DNA of 64,000 bases. It comes from Hyaloraphidium curvatum. Lineage: Eukaryota; Monoblepharomycota; Hyaloraphidiomycetes; Hyaloraphidiales; Hyaloraphidiaceae. The DNA lies in contig JAIVFI010000024.1 of NCBI GenBank assembly GCA_025558095.1, positions 248,001-312,000 on the forward strand, in the 5' to 3' direction. A program made the translations under genes and the position numbers. The notes beneath the pieces were generated by a model. That model was not told the origin of the DNA and searched no databases. It saw nothing but the letters and a program-made list of their open reading frames with translations. Positions 62,936-64,000 of the stretch are shown piece by piece; within the stretch, counting starts at the first letter, position 1, and each line of letters begins with the position of its first letter.

Positions 62936-63414
62936 ATGGCTCAACCTCTGCGTCTCGCCGGACCTCCTCTGACCTCTCGGAACCCCCGGCACCCCGGACC
63001 GACCCGACCTCAGCTACTCAACGAGTGCAACACAAAACTGAACGCGCATCGACGCGAGCAGCAGACTATCCAGGCCATGTCTGCCTCGAAGGAGCGAGAA
63101 CGGAGGCTAAACGACTTTACGGTCGCGCAGCTGCAGGCTCTCGAGGACGAGACGGCGACGTTCAGGGCCGTGGGAAAGATGTCAGTTTCTAGACTGTCGG
63201 CATGGGTGTCTGGGACGCCTCTGACGCGTGGCGATTCGCGTCCAGGTTCCTGGCAGCGACCCCGACTGAGATCATTGAGGACCTGGAAAAGCAGAACAAG
63301 GACGTGGCAAAGGACCTTGAAGCCCTGGGCAAGAAACGGGATTGGATTGAGCGCCAGATCTCCGACCTGAACAACACGTTGCGGGACGTGATGAGGACGA
63401 GCGGAAGGGCATGA
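62936..63414 (+). CDS. PFD1: Prefoldin subunit 1 (beta-type)
   Basis: 137 residues in two exons: 62936-63180 and 63246-63414. Prefoldin is the cytosolic heterohexamer that passes unfolded actin and tubulin to the chaperonin TRiC/CCT. The chain has two long helices (LNECNTKLNAHRREQQTIQA and DLEKQNKDVAKDLEALGKKR, WIERQISDLNNTLRDVM) joined by the beta-hairpin segment LEDETATFRAVGKMFLAATP, the typical beta-subunit hairpin; splicing creates GKMFLAATP. The N-terminal 25 residues before LLNECN are Pro/Arg-rich and unlike prefoldin, so the start or a short 5' exon may be misplaced. Confidence 0.85.
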
Positions 63415-63580
63415 GGCTGGCTTGTAGAGGACGGCTTGCGCTCTATACCCCACGATCCCACGATAGGTCAGATACCGGTTCTGTATTGGGAATGACATGC
63501 TGTGACAGAGCACATGATCGATAGTCAAAGCGGATATCGGGAATCGGGGTATATGTGGGCCAACAGAGCGTCGAGGCCGG

Positions 63581-64000
63581 TCAAGCTTCGCCATTGTCCA
63601 CGACCACTTTCTGGAGCCAGCTGCGAAGCCGGACTGTGCCGGCGGAAGCTTTGACGGTCTGTGCGGAAGCTGCTGCCGGCATCCGACTCGGCGCATGAGC
63701 TGCGATCGAGGCTGCTGGGGAGTCTTTCTTGGGCGAGGCCGCGGTGGCCAAGCGCTGCTTCTGAGGGAAAGCAGCCTCGCGCAGCCCGGGCAGCCGCGGA
63801 AGGGATGCCGCCCTGGAGGCCAGAGTGATCGGCTGCTGCTTGGGCTCGGGAGGAAAGTCGTCGTACAGCTTGCGTCCCCATGAGGTAGACGCTTTGGCCG
63901 GTGGCTGTCGTTCCTGGAGCAGCTGACGAGGTGGCGAAGAAGGTTTCGGGTTCGGAGAAGAAGCATGCGACGAGGGTACCGGGGGTGCAGGAAAGCCGAA
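63581..64000 (-). CDS. 3' end of a Pro/Ala-rich gene that enters from the right edge
   Basis: A minus-strand frame of 139 codons is open from the window edge to a TGA at 63581-63583 and has no start codon here. The product is Pro, Ser, Ala and Lys-rich (PSSPPRQLLQERQPPAKAST, WGRKLYDDFPPEPKQQPITL, AASPKKDSPAASIA) and ends LRSWLQKVVVDNGEA. The competing frames give stop-limited, Arg/Cys-rich products. Function is unknown; disordered, possibly regulatory. Confidence 0.5.
   Translation of the reverse strand, partial: FGFPAPPVPSSHASSPNPKPSSPPRQLLQERQPPAKASTSWGRKLYDDFPPEPKQQPITLASRAASLPRLPGLREAAFPQKQRLATAASPKKDSPAASIAAHAPSRMPAAASAQTVKASAGTVRLRSWLQKVVVDNGEA

Noticed and set aside
1-64000. CRISPR arrays, insertion sequences, transposase or reverse-transcriptase genes, attachment sites, rRNA
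   Set aside because: None seen on either strand; the content is eukaryotic and no mobile-element protein motif was found.

Overview
This window is nuclear DNA of a GC-rich eukaryote. Almost all genes are split by short GT-AG introns, mostly 49-70 bases, and the one tRNA gene carries an 11-base intron at the canonical position after the anticodon. The gene content points to a fungus: a Zn2Cys6 zinc-cluster regulator, a chitin-deacetylase-like (NodB-fold) GPI protein, a sterol C5-desaturase, MTC1, a fungal-type mitoribosomal protein (mL59) and an OPT transporter. A complete T-box DNA-binding domain, a lipid kinase of the animal/plant diacylglycerol kinase type and a HORMA-PHD axis protein argue against Dikarya. 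They suggest an early-diverging, chytrid-grade fungus, possibly near Monoblepharidomycetes. The lineage is inference from gene content only.

Layout. 1-5.2 kb: 3' truncated coiled-coil gene, tRNA-Val(CAC), degenerate tandem repeat, NIPA-like Mg2+ transporter, SR splicing factor. 5.6-12.9 kb: quinolinate phosphoribosyltransferase, unknown gene, OPT transporter, bacterial-type aspartate-semialdehyde dehydrogenase, MYND protein with a reading-frame break. 13-18.3 kb: small heat-shock protein with a textbook heat-shock element, T-box transcription factor, cyclase-family hydrolase. 18.3-22.4 kb: decayed duplicate of a glycine-rich secreted protein, its intact parent, and an MBOAT/wax-synthase-like acyltransferase. 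23.4-33.8 kb: degenerate polysaccharide deacetylase, Zn2Cys6 factor, long-chain acyl-CoA synthetase, FkbM-type methyltransferase, ankyrin-like protein. 34.4-38.7 kb: one 1288-residue secreted protein with an SdrD-B-like domain and cysteine-rich repeats. 38.9-47.3 kb: URM1, MTC1, mL59, sterol C5-desaturase, HOP1-like meiotic axis protein, small acidic protein. 47.4-64 kb: CYP7/8-like P450, diacylglycerol kinase, dead acyl-carrier-protein copy, AHA1, KDM4-like demethylase, PhoD-like phosphatase, S1/P1 nuclease, a P-loop-like ATPase without Walker A, unknown acidic protein, prefoldin subunit 1, and the 3' end of a further gene.

The genes are housekeeping and accessory functions interleaved on both strands; no cluster or operon-like pathway is evident. 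Many pairs are divergent with short shared promoters (32-181 bases) or convergent with short gaps. Chaperone functions recur (Hsp20, AHA1, prefoldin), as do secreted or wall-associated proteins (glycine-rich protein, NodB-like protein, large SdrD-B protein, S1/P1 nuclease).

All gene models were built by hand from splice signals and reading frame, without alignment software. Exon joins were checked for phase, but starts and very short exons remain uncertain where stated.
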